Positions 63,991 through 64,000 of a stretch of DNA of 64,000 bases are shown in pieces (the first letter of the stretch is position 1; the number at the start of each line of letters is the position of its first letter). The notes below the pieces were generated by a model that did not search any database, was not told where the DNA came from, and was given only the letters and a program-made list of their open reading frames with translations. A program made the position numbers and the translations under genes. Location of the stretch: contig NW_014577748.1 of the NCBI RefSeq assembly GCF_000485595.1, forward strand, positions 115,886 to 179,885. Reading direction: 5' to 3'. Source of the stretch: Priapulus caudatus (taxonomy: Eukaryota > Priapulida > Priapulimorpha > Priapulimorphida > Priapulidae).

Positions 63991-64000
63991 GTGTGGGTGT

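Larger units (their letters stand above)
50552..64000 (-). mobile_element. endogenous errantivirus-like element, minus strand
   Basis: Minus-strand order: gag (from 63990), protease, repeat-rich linker, RT/RNase H, integrase, env, accessory frame, polypurine tract, 3' LTR. The 5' LTR lies beyond the window. The gene order and the env class with furin site and fusion peptide match errantiviruses, Ty3/Gypsy elements that have an env related to baculovirus F. Gag, pol and env each carry frameshifts, so this copy is not functional as assembled. A 1.36-kb tandem duplication of the env 3' end plus accessory frame enlarges it. The visible length is 13.4 kb. Confidence 0.85.

Overview
This is a stretch of animal nuclear DNA, most likely from a marine or other aquatic invertebrate whose phylum I cannot fix. 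The evidence is its content: spliced exons, a THAP-type zinc-finger fragment, a BEL/Pao gag gene, Ty3/Gypsy and env-bearing errantivirus-like elements, a non-LTR (CR1/Jockey-like) reverse transcriptase, interstitial TTAGGG-type repeats and dense microsatellites. There is no operon structure, no ribosome-binding-site pattern, and no rRNA, tRNA or CRISPR that I could recognise. Two runs of 10 N (33016-33025 and 45127-45136) and one single N (53176) mark assembly gaps. No ordinary host gene is clearly intact; almost everything that can be named is mobile or derived from mobile DNA.

Layout. 1-6000: islands of a ~199-bp satellite-like repeat in both orientations, a shared hairpin terminus, and LINE-related repeats split by a 31-bp tandem array. 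6040-21570: remnants of a multi-exon mobile-type gene, two blocks (A, ~1.5 kb; B, ~1.3 kb) that recur inverted and in swapped order at 18708-21568, arrays of a 91-bp hairpin repeat, two spliced exons ending a DNA N4/N6-methyltransferase-like protein (13418-14034), a LINE fragment, a Gypsy integrase fragment and an LTR. 22362-35268: a readable nest. A plus-strand LTR element is split by a TIR-flanked DNA element (23597-32814) carrying a decayed gene for a PIN-like/DDTDVF-motif protein. Its left TIR is in turn interrupted by a tandem LTR-internal-LTR-internal-LTR element with a 4-bp CTAA duplication, and the right TIR preserves the empty site. A fold-back element with a (GTGC)n core and a hAT-type MITE with a perfect 8-bp duplication complete the nest. 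35269-37850: GC-rich hairpins, a 140-bp tandem repeat and fold-backs that contain TTAGGG repeats. 37850-42812: a Ty3/Gypsy element on the minus strand with frameshifts (protease, RT, RNase H, integrase).

44979-45126: a THAP-domain fragment behind a CRE/YY1-like promoter. 47800-50136: an uninterrupted 778-residue BEL/Pao-type Gag with no pol behind it, preceded by a plausible 5'-UTR intron and a similar CRE/YY1-like promoter. It is a candidate for a stand-alone gag gene.

50552 to the window end, minus strand: most of an endogenous errantivirus-like element in the order (5' LTR outside window)-gag-protease-RT/RNase H-integrase-env-accessory ORF-3' LTR. The env product is of the class with a furin-type site followed by a fusion peptide and a C-terminal membrane anchor. 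Downstream of env lies a 203-residue open frame that I cannot match to any family. The block env 3' end plus accessory frame is tandemly duplicated. This element, the TIR/PIN-like element and the intronic BEL gag are the parts most worth following up. Several reading-frame breaks fall in homopolymer runs and could be sequencing errors rather than decay.
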